NCBI GenBank assembly: GCA_002238855.1
Contig: MPND01000028.1
Location: 1 to 49,205, forward strand
DNA: 49,205 nucleotides
Direction of reading: 5' to 3'
Source of the DNA: SAR202 cluster bacterium bin90
GTDB lineage: Bacteria > Chloroflexota > Dehalococcoidia > Lucifugimonadales > JADFKI01
The notes beneath the pieces are model-generated. The model made no database searches, had not been told where the DNA came from, and saw only the letters and a list, made by a program, of their open reading frames with translations. Shown in pieces: positions 41,373 to 49,205 of the stretch (its first letter is position 1; each line of letters begins with the position of its first letter). The translations under genes and the position numbers were made by a program.

Positions 41373-41929
41373 TGGGTCTCCCTGAGTAACGCCAAGAGGT
41401 CCTGGCGTGCGGCTGCCTGCGTTCTGAGGCTACCTCTGGATGCGGTGGTGACGATTTTGCTGCCGGGCTTTCGGGCGCCGCGTATGGACATGCACAGGTG
41501 CTCGGCGCTCATGACGACGGCAGCGCCGGACGGGCGCAGGGTGTCGTACAGCGTATCGGCGAGCTGCCCGGTGAGGCGTTCCTGGATCTGTGGCCTGCTT
41601 GCCAGAATATCGAGTGCGCGCGCAAGCTTGGAAGTTCCGGCGACTCGTCCTGTGGGAATGTAGGCAATCTGGGCTTTGCCGAAGAAGGGTAGAAAGTGAT
41701 GCTCGCAGATTGAGTGGAAGGGAACATCACGTAGGATGACGGTTTCGTCGTAGCTCTCGTCAAATCCGGCGGTGAGTACGCTCGCGGGGTCCTTGCCAAT
41801 GCCTGAGAAGAGTTCGCAGTACATCTCGGCTATGCGTCGAGGCGTGTCCACCAAGCCTTCGCGTTGCGGGTCTTCTCCAATGGCGACCAGCATATCTCTT
41901 ACGGCGTTTTGGATCCTGTCGTAGTCCAA
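41369..41929 (-). CDS. folE: GTP cyclohydrolase I
   Basis: A 186-aa enzyme that converts GTP to dihydroneopterin triphosphate, the first step of folate (or other pterin) synthesis. Zinc ligands lie in FHSICEHHFLPFFGKAQIAY and AEHLCMSIRGARKPGS. The ERLTGQLADTL helix and the TTG start immediately after the thrC stop are notable; the conserved DPQREGL segment would be lost with any later start, supporting TTG. Confidence 0.95.
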   Translation of the reverse strand: MDYDRIQNAVRDMLVAIGEDPQREGLVDTPRRIAEMYCELFSGIGKDPASVLTAGFDESYDETVILRDVPFHSICEHHFLPFFGKAQIAYIPTGRVAGTSKLARALDILASRPQIQERLTGQLADTLYDTLRPSGAAVVMSAEHLCMSIRGARKPGSKIVTTASRGSLRTQAAARQDLLALLRETQ

Positions 41930-42985
41930 CTATGCGAGTCCCATGGCGTCTTCGATAGCGGTGATGTCGGCTGGGTATTCGTCCATAAAGACGGGATCGA
42001 CTCCGACGGCGGTGTCGGGGTCTTTGAGGCCGCTGCCCGTGATGACGCAGACGACTTTGCTTTGCTTCAGGCGCATTCCGCCGCGAGCCAGCTTCAGCAG
42101 GCCTGCAACGGAGGCGGCTGACGCCGGTTCGCAGAAGATACCTTCCTCTCGCGCCATCATTGTGTATGCTTCAAGAATCTCATCGTCCGTTACGGAGTCA
42201 ATTGTGCCTCCGGACTCGTCGCGTGCGGTGACGGCCTTCTTCCAGCTTGCAGGGTTGCCGACCCTAATAGCGGAGGCAACTGTGTCGGGAGTTTCAATGG
42301 GATGCCCCTTGACGATGGCGGCCGCTCCCTCGGCTTCAAAACCCATCATCTTCGGCAGAGTGCCGGTCCATTCCATCTGGTGAGCCTCCTGGAAGCCCAT
42401 CCAGTAGGCGGTGATGTTGCCGGCATTGCCGACTGGGATGAACAGGTGGTCGGGCGCTGTGCCGAGGTCCTGCACGATTTCAAATGCGGCGGTCTTCTGT
42501 CCCTGCAGCCTATAAGGGTTCAGCGAGTTGACCAGTACGACCTGGTGCTTTGCCGCCACTCCGCGCACAATGCTAAGGGCGTCGTCAAATCCGCCGTCTA
42601 TGAGCATGATGCGTGCGCCGTATGTAATCGCCTGAGCCAGCTTGCCGCGCGCAACGTACTTGCTGGGAACGACAATAACTGTGGACAGTCCGCAGCGGGC
42701 GCCATAGGCGGCAGCAGATGCGGAAGTGTTGCCTGTGGAAGCGCAGATGATTGTATCGCCGCCTTCTTCGAGCGCCTTTGCGACGGCGACGACCATGCCC
42801 CTGTCTTTGAAGGAGCCTGTCGGGTTGCAGCTTTCGAGCTTGAAGTAAAGCTCCTCGCAGCCGACTTCTTCCGCTATCCCGTCAGATTTAACGAGCGGCG
42901 TATCGCCTTCTCCCAGAGTGAAGATGGGCGTGTCGTCGGTTAACGGGAGGTACTCCCTGTACCTTTCGAGGACTCCGGCTATCAT
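41930..42985 (-). CDS. thrC: Threonine synthase
   Basis: A 351-aa PLP enzyme making threonine from O-phosphohomoserine. The PLP lysine lies in [18 protein letters not shown], the Ser/Thr loop in [20 protein letters not shown], and the glycine-rich phosphate loop in [15 protein letters not shown]. The length fits the short bacterial class. It heads a minus-strand unit with folE and three further genes. No other threonine genes are near. Confidence 0.95.
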   Translation of the reverse strand: MIAGVLERYREYLPLTDDTPIFTLGEGDTPLVKSDGIAEEVGCEELYFKLESCNPTGSFKDRGMVVAVAKALEEGGDTIICASTGNTSASAAAYGARCGLSTVIVVPSKYVARGKLAQAITYGARIMLIDGGFDDALSIVRGVAAKHQVVLVNSLNPYRLQGQKTAAFEIVQDLGTAPDHLFIPVGNAGNITAYWMGFQEAHQMEWTGTLPKMMGFEAEGAAAIVKGHPIETPDTVASAIRVGNPASWKKAVTARDESGGTIDSVTDDEILEAYTMMAREEGIFCEPASAASVAGLLKLARGGMRLKQSKVVCVITGSGLKDPDTAVGVDPVFMDEYPADITAIEDAMGLA

Positions 42986-43236
42986 CTCGCTCCGTGGAAA
43001 GTTCGGCAGCGACGTGGGTGCGCTGCGTGCTGAAATACTGACCGTCCAGACTGACTGATTTTAACACACTTCAACTTGAAAGACTAAAATAGTATAAGTC
43101 AGGATCGCACATGTTCTTTGTGGGCGGCATCGCCCTTGAACAGCGGCGTTCACTGACCATACAATGGGTGTCCATCAGTTGAAGTGCGGCACATAAGACT
43201 GACATTGCAATAGATGATGCGAGAGGATGGTGAGCA

Positions 43237-43833
43237 ATGGAATTGCAGATTTTTGCAAGGAACATGAAGCTGAGCGAGCGTTCAGAAGATTACATTCAGA
43301 AGAAGGTGGCACGCCTTGAGAGACATCTCCGGGAGCGGGCGGATGCGAAACTGGAGCTTTCGCGCACGGCTTCGCGTTCGGAGACGGACCGGTTCGTGGC
43401 GCAGATGACGATAAGCGCGAGCGGGTCAACGCTGCGCGGTCAGGAGAGCGGACTTACGCTGTTCGCAGCCGTGGACTCGGTCGCGGATGTGATGGACAAG
43501 CAGATAAGGCGCTACAAGGGTAGGGCGTATAGGACATCTCAGGCGCGCAGGTCAGCGAGAACCCAGGCGATGCGTGAGGATGTGGGCGCGCTGATCGAGG
43601 AGCTTGCGGCGGTTGACGAGGAAGAACAGGACGAGTCGTTCGAGGAGACAGGCAAGGTGGTGCGGGTGAAGCGATTTTCCATGAAACCCATGTCTGTGGA
43701 AGACGCTATCATGGAGATGGAGCTATTGGACCATGACTTCTTCCTGTTCCATAACGCGGAGACGGACCGGCACAGCGTGGTGTACCGGCGGACGGACGGG
43801 GACTATGGGGTGATTGAGCCGGAGGTGGCGTAG
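43237..43833 (+). CDS. hpf: Ribosome hibernation-promoting factor, long form
   Basis: A 198-aa long HPF. The N-terminal ribosome-binding domain (1-100) has IFARNMKLSERSEDYIQKKV and FAAVDSVADVMDKQIRRYKG. The C-terminal dimerisation domain (about 140-198) has VRVKRFSMKPMSVEDAIMEM then ELLDHDFFLFHNAETDRHSV. It stabilises 100S ribosomes when growth slows. It stands apart from its neighbours with its own leader. Confidence 0.96.
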   Translation: MELQIFARNMKLSERSEDYIQKKVARLERHLRERADAKLELSRTASRSETDRFVAQMTISASGSTLRGQESGLTLFAAVDSVADVMDKQIRRYKGRAYRTSQARRSARTQAMREDVGALIEELAAVDEEEQDESFEETGKVVRVKRFSMKPMSVEDAIMEMELLDHDFFLFHNAETDRHSVVYRRTDGDYGVIEPEVA

Positions 43834-43946
43834 GCGGTTCGATATTGGATGTGTGGGGTGGACGGAATCATGCAGCGCATCAGCCTGTCCGCACCGGGAT
43901 TGATGCCGGAGGTTTGAACACTCAGGTTTGGGAGTTATGCTGAGAA

Positions 43947-44552
43947 GTGGATAGGACTTTGCCGCGGAGCTTCCTGCAAGGACTCAAAGAGCTTGAGGAT
44001 GCGTATCTAAAGCAGGACGATCCCATACGGCAGTCTGGATTCAGCGGCGGGGTAGTGCGCTGGCGGTCTGAGCGGGGACCTATACTTGATGCGGTCGAGT
44101 CAGACGGGGACTTGCTGGACATCGGCTGCGCCAACGGCTACCTGTTGGAGTGCCTGATGAATTGGGGAGGCGAATGCGGATTGAAACTGATTCCTCATGG
44201 ACTGGATCAGGGGAGCAGATTGATTGAGCTGGCGAGAAGACGACTGCCCGAACATTCGGACAACTTTCATGTGGGGAATGCGTGGGACTGGACGCCGAGG
44301 CGAAGGTATCGCTATGTATATATGCTCTACGACTGCCTTCCTCTGGACTATCTTGCCGAAGGGGTACAGAGACTGATGGACAGGATAGTCGCACCACAAG
44401 GCCGACTGATTATCGGAGCTTATGGGAGCAAATCCGACTCGAAACCGCCATTCGACATCGGCGCATTTCTCGCGTCCTCCGGGTTCGAGGTAGTTGGCAG
44501 AGCGGAAGGCGGCGCACAGCCGATAACTAAGTTCGCATGGGTTGATGCTTGA
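43947..44552 (+). CDS. SAM-dependent class I methyltransferase
   Basis: A 201-aa protein. Motif I is DLLDIGCANGYLLECLMNWG (SAM-binding), a second acidic strand is KLIPHGLDQGSRLIELARRR, and later motifs are HVGNAWDWTPRRRYRYVYML and RIVAPQGRLIIGAYG. The start is GTG 43947. The target is unknown. glyA begins 24 bp downstream; SHMT-derived one-carbon units could support methylation indirectly. Confidence 0.8.
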   Translation: MDRTLPRSFLQGLKELEDAYLKQDDPIRQSGFSGGVVRWRSERGPILDAVESDGDLLDIGCANGYLLECLMNWGGECGLKLIPHGLDQGSRLIELARRRLPEHSDNFHVGNAWDWTPRRRYRYVYMLYDCLPLDYLAEGVQRLMDRIVAPQGRLIIGAYGSKSDSKPPFDIGAFLASSGFEVVGRAEGGAQPITKFAWVDA

Positions 44553-44576
44553 TATTGTGATTGAAGGAGGATGGGC

Positions 44577-45818
44577 ATGAGTTCACTAATGGAACAAGAC
44601 CCTGAGATTGGGCGGGCGATTCGGGACGAGATCAAGCGGCAGCAAAGCAACATCAACCTGATTGCATCCGAGAACTACGCGAGCCGGGCGGTGCTTGAAG
44701 CGCAGGGGTCTGTATTCACGAACAAGTACGCGGAGGGTTACCCGGGGCGGCGATACTATGGCGGATGCGAGTTCGTGGATGTCGCGGAGAGGCTGGCTAT
44801 CAGCCGCGCGAAGAAGCTATTCGACGCGGAACACGCCAATGTGCAGCCTCACAGCGGGGCGCAGGCGAATATGGCGGCGTACTTCGCTACGCTTCAGCCG
44901 GGCGACACGATTATGGGAATGAGCCTCGACCAAGGAGGCCATCTGACGCACGGCGCATCGGTGAACTTCTCGGCTAAGATATACGATGTGGTGCAGTATG
45001 GCGTTGATCCCGAACTGGAAACCATTGACTACGACGGCGTTGAGCGGCTGGCGAAGGAACATCGTCCCAAGCTCATCGTTACGGGGGCGAGCGCATACAC
45101 TCGGATCATCGACTTCCCGCGCTTCCGCAGCATAGCGGACGAGGTGGGCGCGAAACTGATGGTGGACATGGCGCACATCGCGGGGCTGGTTGCCGCTGAC
45201 GAGCATCCCTCTCCGGTGCCGCACGCCGAGATAGTTACTACCACGACGCACAAGACGCTGCGCGGTCCGAGGGGCGGCATGATTCTATGCGACGAAGAGC
45301 ACCGCAGGGCGATCAACAGCGCGGTGTTTCCGAATATGCAGGGGGGACCGCTGGAGCACATCATAGCGGCGAAAGCGGTGGCGTTCGGGGAGGCGATGGA
45401 GCCTGAGTTCGTGGATTATCAGAAGGGAATTCGCGCCAACGCGGCCGCGCTTGCCGACGAACTGCAATCGGGCGGGCTGCGGCTGGTGTCCGGAGGGACG
45501 GACAATCACATCGTCCTGGTGGACCTGACGCCGGTTGACATCACCGGACGGCAGGCGGAGGAGGCGCTGGGTGAGGCTAACATCGTCGTGAACAGGAACG
45601 CGATCCCATTCGATAAGAAGCCGCCGCGCACTGCAAGCGGCCTGCGGCTGGGCACGCCATCCATTACGAGCCGGGGCATGGGTGTGGAGGAATCTCGTCA
45701 GGTGGGCAGGCTGATCTTAACGGTGCTTGGGAATATAGGAAGTGATGCCATAAAGCGCGAGGCGCGCGACGAGGCAATTGAACTGTGCGCCCGATTCCCG
45801 GCGCCTGGGCTTGACTAG
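44577..45818 (+). CDS. glyA: Serine hydroxymethyltransferase
   Basis: A 413-aa PLP enzyme interconverting serine and glycine with tetrahydrofolate. Blocks include [40 protein letters not shown], the PLP lysine in [16 protein letters not shown], and [16 protein letters not shown] at 44577 has AGGAGG 6 nt upstream; ATG 44571 abuts it. The protein is complete and of family length. Folate supply may come from folE. Confidence 0.97.
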   Translation: MSSLMEQDPEIGRAIRDEIKRQQSNINLIASENYASRAVLEAQGSVFTNKYAEGYPGRRYYGGCEFVDVAERLAISRAKKLFDAEHANVQPHSGAQANMAAYFATLQPGDTIMGMSLDQGGHLTHGASVNFSAKIYDVVQYGVDPELETIDYDGVERLAKEHRPKLIVTGASAYTRIIDFPRFRSIADEVGAKLMVDMAHIAGLVAADEHPSPVPHAEIVTTTTHKTLRGPRGGMILCDEEHRRAINSAVFPNMQGGPLEHIIAAKAVAFGEAMEPEFVDYQKGIRANAAALADELQSGGLRLVSGGTDNHIVLVDLTPVDITGRQAEEALGEANIVVNRNAIPFDKKPPRTASGLRLGTPSITSRGMGVEESRQVGRLILTVLGNIGSDAIKREARDEAIELCARFPAPGLD

Positions 45819-45843
45819 AGGCGGTGACTGTCCGGACAGTTGA

Positions 45844-46563
45844 CTAACTGCCCGGAGCTTCAATAAAGCCGTAGCCGACGTTATTGACGGTACGAATGCA
45901 GTTACTCGCCTGCGCGCCGAGCTTGTGTCGCAGGCGGCGTATGTGGACATCGACCGTGCGTGTGTGCCCGTAGTGCTTGTGACCCCAGACGCTCATAAGC
46001 AGATGTTCACGAGTAAAGACACGTCCGATGTTCTGCATCAGGTAGCGGAGTAGTTGGAACTCCATCCAGGCTAACTTGGTTGATTTGCCACCAACCGTTA
46101 CGCGGTACTTGTCCAAATCCATCGTTACTGGGCCGGCGCTGAGGATGGATGCCTCGCGCTCTCGGGATGCGTGGGTCAGGCGCCTGATTCGCTTCTCCAG
46201 TTCTGCGGCAGAGCAGGTCGCCAGAATGAAGTCATCGAATCCGAGATAAAGGTCTTCCTCTTCCGTCTCGTCGCTTGTTACGCAGCGCAGAACTGGCGGA
46301 AGAATCTGGCTGATAGACTTCTTTCTGGAGAGCGACCCGATGACTGATGAACTGATGCCGGGACCTGCGATGATGAGTGAGGGCGTAACCTCTTCGATGC
46401 GCGCTTCAAGGCTGCTGCCATCGAGCTCTACTAACTCTACGACGCCGGACAGGCTCAGAGCCGTCAGTGGCGCGTCCAGCGCTTCGCAGTCCTCGGTCGC
46501 AAGCAATACTGTCTGCGGCGAACCGCCTATGAATTCTTCATGTGCCTCTAATTCCATGAGCAA
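45844..46563 (-). CDS. GlnR-like atypical OmpR-family transcriptional regulator
   Basis: A 239-aa regulator. The receiver-like N-terminus keeps a fold pattern (TVLLATEDCEALDAPLTALS, SLIIAGPGISSSV, LGFDDFILATCSAAELEKRI). It lacks the phospho-acceptor Asp (LIIAGPG replaces LIIxDx) and the KPF lysine (ATCS). The DNA-binding half is a full winged helix: NIGRVFTREHLLMSVWGHKH, then TRTVDVHIRRLRHKLGAQAS and VNNVGYGF. The layout matches actinobacterial GlnR. Two TGTAAC half-sites with 11-bp spacing lie upstream. Confidence 0.85.
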   Translation of the reverse strand: MLMELEAHEEFIGGSPQTVLLATEDCEALDAPLTALSLSGVVELVELDGSSLEARIEEVTPSLIIAGPGISSSVIGSLSRKKSISQILPPVLRCVTSDETEEEDLYLGFDDFILATCSAAELEKRIRRLTHASREREASILSAGPVTMDLDKYRVTVGGKSTKLAWMEFQLLRYLMQNIGRVFTREHLLMSVWGHKHYGHTRTVDVHIRRLRHKLGAQASNCIRTVNNVGYGFIEAPGS

Positions 46564-46724
46564 CGCCGCCGTGCTGAGAGTTCTCCGTCCTGTGCCGTGC
46601 GCCTTTCAACTAGACCAGGCACACGGGACGTGAACTTCGCCGCAATATATAGCTTATCCCCCACATTACATAACTAGTCTCAAACAGATGATGCAATGCG
46701 TATGTTTCTTGGCAGTTACATCAA

Positions 46725-46741
46725 TGTAACCTTTGTGTAAC
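46725..46741 (-). promoter_or_regulatory. Two-copy 11-bp direct repeat upstream of the GlnR-like gene
   Basis: On the minus strand GTTACA-N5-GTTACA (46741-46736 and 46730-46725), i.e. GTTAC-N6-GTTAC. The pair lies about 165 bp upstream of the regulator start. An inverted pairing (GTTACAT, two bases, ATGTAAC) also exists at 46715-46730. The spacing matches the GlnR-type gTnAC-n6 pattern and may mark autoregulation. Confidence 0.55.
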
Positions 46742-46840
46742 AGGGGAACGAGGGAACTGGCGTGAAATGGAGAGGACGACACTGACTGCATCACAACCAT
46801 GGGCATCACAGCCAAGGTCATCATGGCTATGGGATGGGCA

Positions 46841-47572
46841 TCAAAGCCATGGGGATGTGAGGTTCCACTGCCAGAGTAGGAGGGATGCCTGTGACTGGAG
46901 GTCCATCATGTTGTGGCAGACGATGGCGCCGAGGCGGTTGGTGGACCAGTTGCCGTTGGGCAGACGGAATATGTTGCCGGGGTGTCCCGAGTCATCAGAC
47001 GGAGGATTGGCGAGTTGGCGGGCTATTTCCGGGTCGCTGAGCATGTCGAGGTGTTGCTGCCACCAGATGTGCGGCGCGCCGCCGAGGGCTTCGCGGGATA
47101 TGACCTCGTTGACGGATTTGGCGCGGCGCATAGTCCTGCGCATGGTGCCGATGTCCCGCTCACGGTCGTAGTCGGCGATGCCCCAGCGATAGTAGAAGAC
47201 GGGCGGGCGGATGAGCTCCCGGAGGCGAGGCCACTTGAGTGCCTGCTGGTCAGCGACTGCTTTCCATGACTCCATCGTGTCGTGGTCGATATGCGCGTCG
47301 GCGCCGATGGCTTGACTGAGCCACGCGCCGACGAATTTGCGGTTGTAAGCGTAGATGGGACGGGGCAGCGCTTGCCAGAGTCCCCGGACTTCGGCTGCAA
47401 GGGCTTCGCAGTCGTGTTCATTTTCCGCTTGCACGATGCGGATTTCACTGCCGCTGAGGGTGCCGAGCGTGAACATACCGCCGGGACTGGGAGAAAAGCC
47501 GATGGTCTCGACATCTATGATGGTGCCCTGAATGGAGATGCCCTGCAGGGTGAAGTCGAGGGTCTGCATCAC
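46841..47572 (-). CDS. YprB-like RNase H-fold (DEDD) putative nuclease
   Basis: A 243-aa protein. The N-terminal half fits an RNase H-like 3'-5' exonuclease domain: IIDVETIGFSPSPGGMFTLG with the first acidic pair (Asp/Glu), then an IYAYNRKFVGAWLSQAIG block and a DHDTMESWK segment. The C-terminal half (WGIADYDRERDIGTMRRTMR, GAPHIWWQQHLDML) has no assignment I can give. It precedes rnc in the same direction with 2 bp between them (47572 and 47575), so RNA metabolism is a reasonable but unproven role. Confidence 0.65.
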   Translation of the reverse strand: MMQTLDFTLQGISIQGTIIDVETIGFSPSPGGMFTLGTLSGSEIRIVQAENEHDCEALAAEVRGLWQALPRPIYAYNRKFVGAWLSQAIGADAHIDHDTMESWKAVADQQALKWPRLRELIRPPVFYYRWGIADYDRERDIGTMRRTMRRAKSVNEVISREALGGAPHIWWQQHLDMLSDPEIARQLANPPSDDSGHPGNIFRLPNGNWSTNRLGAIVCHNMMDLQSQASLLLWQWNLTSPWL

Positions 47573-47574
47573 AC

Positions 47575-48258
47575 TTAATCAGGTAAAGCGGCCAAGGCTT
47601 CCCTGGCTGCTTCCTGTTCGGCCAGAGACTTGCTGCGTCCTGTTCCCGTGCCCAGCACCGCGCCGTCAACTACTACTTCTGCGGTGAATGTGGGGGCGTG
47701 CGGTTGCCCTTCCGTGTCGATGATGCGGTACTTAGGGGCGGGAAGACGCTTGCCCTGTACCAATTCCTGGAGAGCTGACTTGGGATGCTGTGGGTTCGGC
47801 GTCGCGTTCAGGGATGCGATATGGCTTCCTAATTTATCAAGGCAAAATAGCCGCGCTGATTCGTACCCCTGGTCCAGGAAAACTGCGCCGACAATTGCCT
47901 CAAACGCGGCTGCCAGGTTTGACGCGCGCTCGCATCCGCCGGTGCTTACCTCTCCGGCGCCCATCAGTAAGTGGCGTCCAAGTTCGAGGCGGCGAGCGAC
48001 GTCTGCAAGCGTTTCGCCGCGCACAATGGAGGAGCGCATTGAGGTCAGCACACCTTCCTGTTGTTCAGGATGGCGGGCGTAGAGTTCCTGTGCGATTGCC
48101 GCACCGAGGACGGCATCACCGAGAAATTCGAGACGCTCGTTGCAATCCGAAGTGGCGTCAATTGATTCGTTCAAGCGTGAGCTGTGGGTCAGGGCGAGAG
48201 TGAGGAGGCTCTTGTCGCAGAAGGTGACGCCGAGCCTTTGTTCGAGGGGATGTGGCAT
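47575..48258 (-). CDS. rnc: Ribonuclease III
   Basis: A 227-aa double-strand-specific RNase. The catalytic signature is NERLEFLGDAVLGAAIAQEL, and the second acidic cluster is AAAFEAIVGAVFLDQGYES. The dsRBD is at about 155-225 (HPKSALQELVQGKRLPAPKY and GTGTGRSKSLAEQEAAREAL). The length is normal. Its stop lies 2 bp before the YprB-like gene on the minus strand, so they are co-transcribed. Confidence 0.97.
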   Translation of the reverse strand: MPHPLEQRLGVTFCDKSLLTLALTHSSRLNESIDATSDCNERLEFLGDAVLGAAIAQELYARHPEQQEGVLTSMRSSIVRGETLADVARRLELGRHLLMGAGEVSTGGCERASNLAAAFEAIVGAVFLDQGYESARLFCLDKLGSHIASLNATPNPQHPKSALQELVQGKRLPAPKYRIIDTEGQPHAPTFTAEVVVDGAVLGTGTGRSKSLAEQEAAREALAALPD

Positions 48259-48277
48259 GCGCTGTTTGGGGCGAGAA

Positions 48278-48314
48278 TAGGGGCGTCCATATTAGACGCC
48301 CCTACCCGTTTTTT
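48278..48314 (+). terminator. Strong hairpin with T-run on the plus strand
   Basis: TAGGGGCGTC (48278-48287) pairs with GACGCCCCTA (48295-48304), with a 7-nt loop, followed by CCCG and six Ts (48309-48314). This is the classic intrinsic terminator shape on the plus strand, yet both flanking genes are on the minus strand. On the minus strand the hairpin is preceded by an A-run and followed by TTCT only. Confidence 0.7.
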
Positions 48315-48330
48315 CAAGATGACTAGATCT

Positions 48331-48975
48331 CTAGCTCAGGACGCCCCTTGGCCATGGCGGCTGCGGGCGCTTGATTTCTCCAAAGTAGTTGCGGTGGTTT
48401 GCGAGTGCGATGTAGTGCTCGAAGGATGCGACTGCGTCCTCGTCTTCGGGAATGAATGCCTTAAGATAAGCCATGTTCCCGTTCTCGAAGATGTAAGTCG
48501 GCGTGCCAAAGATTCCGTCGGCAATGGCTGCCTCATGGTCCTCACCGATGATTCGGCGGAGTTCCGGGTCCTTCATGTCCTCGCGCATTCGCCCCGTGTC
48601 TAGTCCGGCGTTTGCCGCTACTTCAAGAATAGCGTCTTCGTCGCTGAGCGAGAGGCGTCCTTCGCCACCGTGCCTAGCGGTGAGCAGCGCCAGATGGAAC
48701 TTAGCGTGCGCTTCTTCGCCCTGCCGCTTGGCGGCTTCGGCGGCGATCTGTGCTACGAGCGAGCGCCGCTCTGCGGGGTCGTCGTCGTCCCAGACCTTCC
48801 AGTCCGAGTCCAAGCCTTCCTTGAGGTTGTGGGCGTTCTGCTCGAGTGAGAAGTTGCGCCAGGTGATGTTGAGATTGTCTCCGTAAGCCTTCTTTACCTT
48901 ATCCAGCCACACGGCTGTATTGTAGACCCACGGTCAGGCATAGTCGCCGTAGATTTGCATTTTCAGATTTTCCAT
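48331..48975 (-). CDS. DsbA/FrnE-family oxidoreductase, candidate selenoprotein (in-frame TGA)
   Basis: From ATG 48975 (GGAGG 10 nt upstream) to the TAG at 48331 the frame is 214 codons with a single TGA (48936-48934). The N-terminus reads MENLKMQIYGDYA-U-PWVYNTA. In this family the residue after DYA/DYV is the active-site Cys of CPWC or CPWV, so selenocysteine would replace the catalytic Cys; the second Cys is Val. Downstream are the thioredoxin-fold elements LDKVKKAYGDN, ITWRNFSLEQN and GIFGTPTYIFENG with the cis-Pro. A hairpin matching the bacterial SECIS rule follows the TGA. A sequencing error or nonsense mutation is the alternative. Confidence 0.72.
48904..48936 (-). promoter_or_regulatory. 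Candidate bacterial SECIS element after the UGA
   Basis: On the mRNA, the UGA at 48936-48934 is followed after 16 nt by CAGCC-GUGU-GGCUG (48917-48904), a perfect 5-bp stem with a 4-nt loop that begins with G. The loop lies about 21 nt beyond the UGA. The known bacterial SECIS rule asks for an apical loop 16-37 nt downstream with G among its first two bases. All of this lies in coding sequence, as in fdhF. Confidence 0.65.
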
Positions 48976-49013
48976 TGAATGCCGGCCTCCCTTCATCATG
49001 GTGTGATTGCTGC

Positions 49014-49042
49014 ATTTTAATAAGGGGTTCGGATGATGTCAA
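49014..49042 (-). promoter_or_regulatory. Consensus sigma-70 promoter of the selenoprotein candidate
   Basis: Minus strand: TTGACA (49042-49037), 17-bp spacer, TAAAAT (49019-49014). Predicted start near 49007, a leader of about 31 nt. The -35 box is perfect, one of the best hexamer pairs in the window. Confidence 0.65.
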
Positions 49043-49087
49043 ACGGGCATTGCATGTTATGTCAATCAATGGTAATTTATACTTTGT

Positions 49088-49148
49088 TTAATACCGATTT
49101 AACATTCAGGCAACATTTCTGTTACAAGTGCTTAACATAAATGAAACA
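49088..49148 (+). promoter_or_regulatory. Six-copy 11-bp-period operator of an OmpR-family regulator
   Basis: Hexamers TTAATA (49088), TTAACA (49099), GCAACA (49110), GTTACA (49121), TTAACA (49132) and GAAACA (49143) are each exactly 11 bp apart. OmpR-family winged-helix regulators bind such direct repeats: PhoP boxes are TTAACA-N5, and GlnR boxes are gTnAC-n6-gAAAC, which fits GTTAC/TTAAC/GAAAC here. A -10-like TAGATT (49158-49163) lies 9 bp beyond. It serves the gene starting at 49203. Confidence 0.7.
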
Positions 49149-49202
49149 ATCGCAGCGTAGATTTGGAGCGTTATCTATCTTTAGTAGAAGAGGAGAAAGG
49201 AA

Positions 49203-49205
49203 ATG
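49203..49205 (+). CDS. Start codon of the next gene (only ATG in window)
   Basis: ATG at the last three bases, preceded by AGGAGAAAGGAA, a strong ribosome binding site. The product is outside the window. From the operator upstream I would expect a nitrogen- or phosphate-responsive gene such as an ammonium or phosphate transporter, but this is inference. Confidence 0.6.

Noticed and set aside
48331..48912. Short version of the DsbA-like gene starting at the GTG at 48912
   Set aside because: It would omit the conserved first strand and active site, and has no good ribosome binding site. The longer frame through TGA restores the family N-terminus.

Overview
The window looks like a chromosomal segment of an uncultivated Chloroflexota bacterium, most likely Dehalococcoidia or the SAR202 group. 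This is an inference from the gene repertoire: LLM-class flavin oxidoreductase, Ldh-family oxidoreductase, DUF362, DUF502, a Ycf45-like R3H ATPase and the dgt-dnaG-rpoD order. It also rests on the many short dispersed repeats at gene junctions. No rRNA or 16S marker is present to prove the placement. Coding density is high on both strands. I recognised no tRNA, rRNA or CRISPR array.

Layout. 1-288: left end of an IS110-family element (transposase N-terminus plus a structured upstream leader that may be a bridge RNA). 289-7862: mostly catabolic and accessory enzymes (acyl-CoA dehydrogenase-like flavoprotein, rhomboid protease, HAD protein, LLM oxidoreductase, a small-protein/aspartic-protease pair, NUDT6-like Nudix, nucleoside hydrolase). 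8019-10549: proBA for proline. 10667-14935: Uma2 nuclease, SelA-fold PLP lyase, an AT-richer PIN-like gene and DUF362. 15098-20463: minus-strand operon dgt, two small helical proteins, dnaG, rpoD, with a leader that can form two exclusive hairpins. 20686-24554: lipoprotein, a response regulator/histidine kinase pair and DUF502. 24972-30987: mgtE, Ldh-family dehydrogenase, TPR protein, modABC. 31420-35750: pdxST, R3H ATPase, tmk, PPOX protein. 35756-42985: PHP phosphatase, PIG-L deacetylase, tandem GNAT, and the operon thrC-folE-GNAT-GT4-DUF502. 43237-48258: hpf, methyltransferase, glyA, GlnR-like regulator, YprB-like nuclease, rnc.

The right end is the most unusual part. A DsbA/FrnE-like gene (48331-48975) has an in-frame TGA where the catalytic cysteine is expected. 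A hairpin downstream of it fits the bacterial SECIS rule, so it is a candidate selenoprotein. Divergent from it is a promoter carrying six hexamers at an exact 11-bp period. This is the site architecture of OmpR-family regulators such as GlnR or PhoP, and it sits upstream of a gene that starts at the last three bases. A GlnR-like atypical regulator encoded about 2.5 kb away (45844-46563) has a two-copy version of the same repeat upstream of itself, which suggests a local regulator/target relationship.
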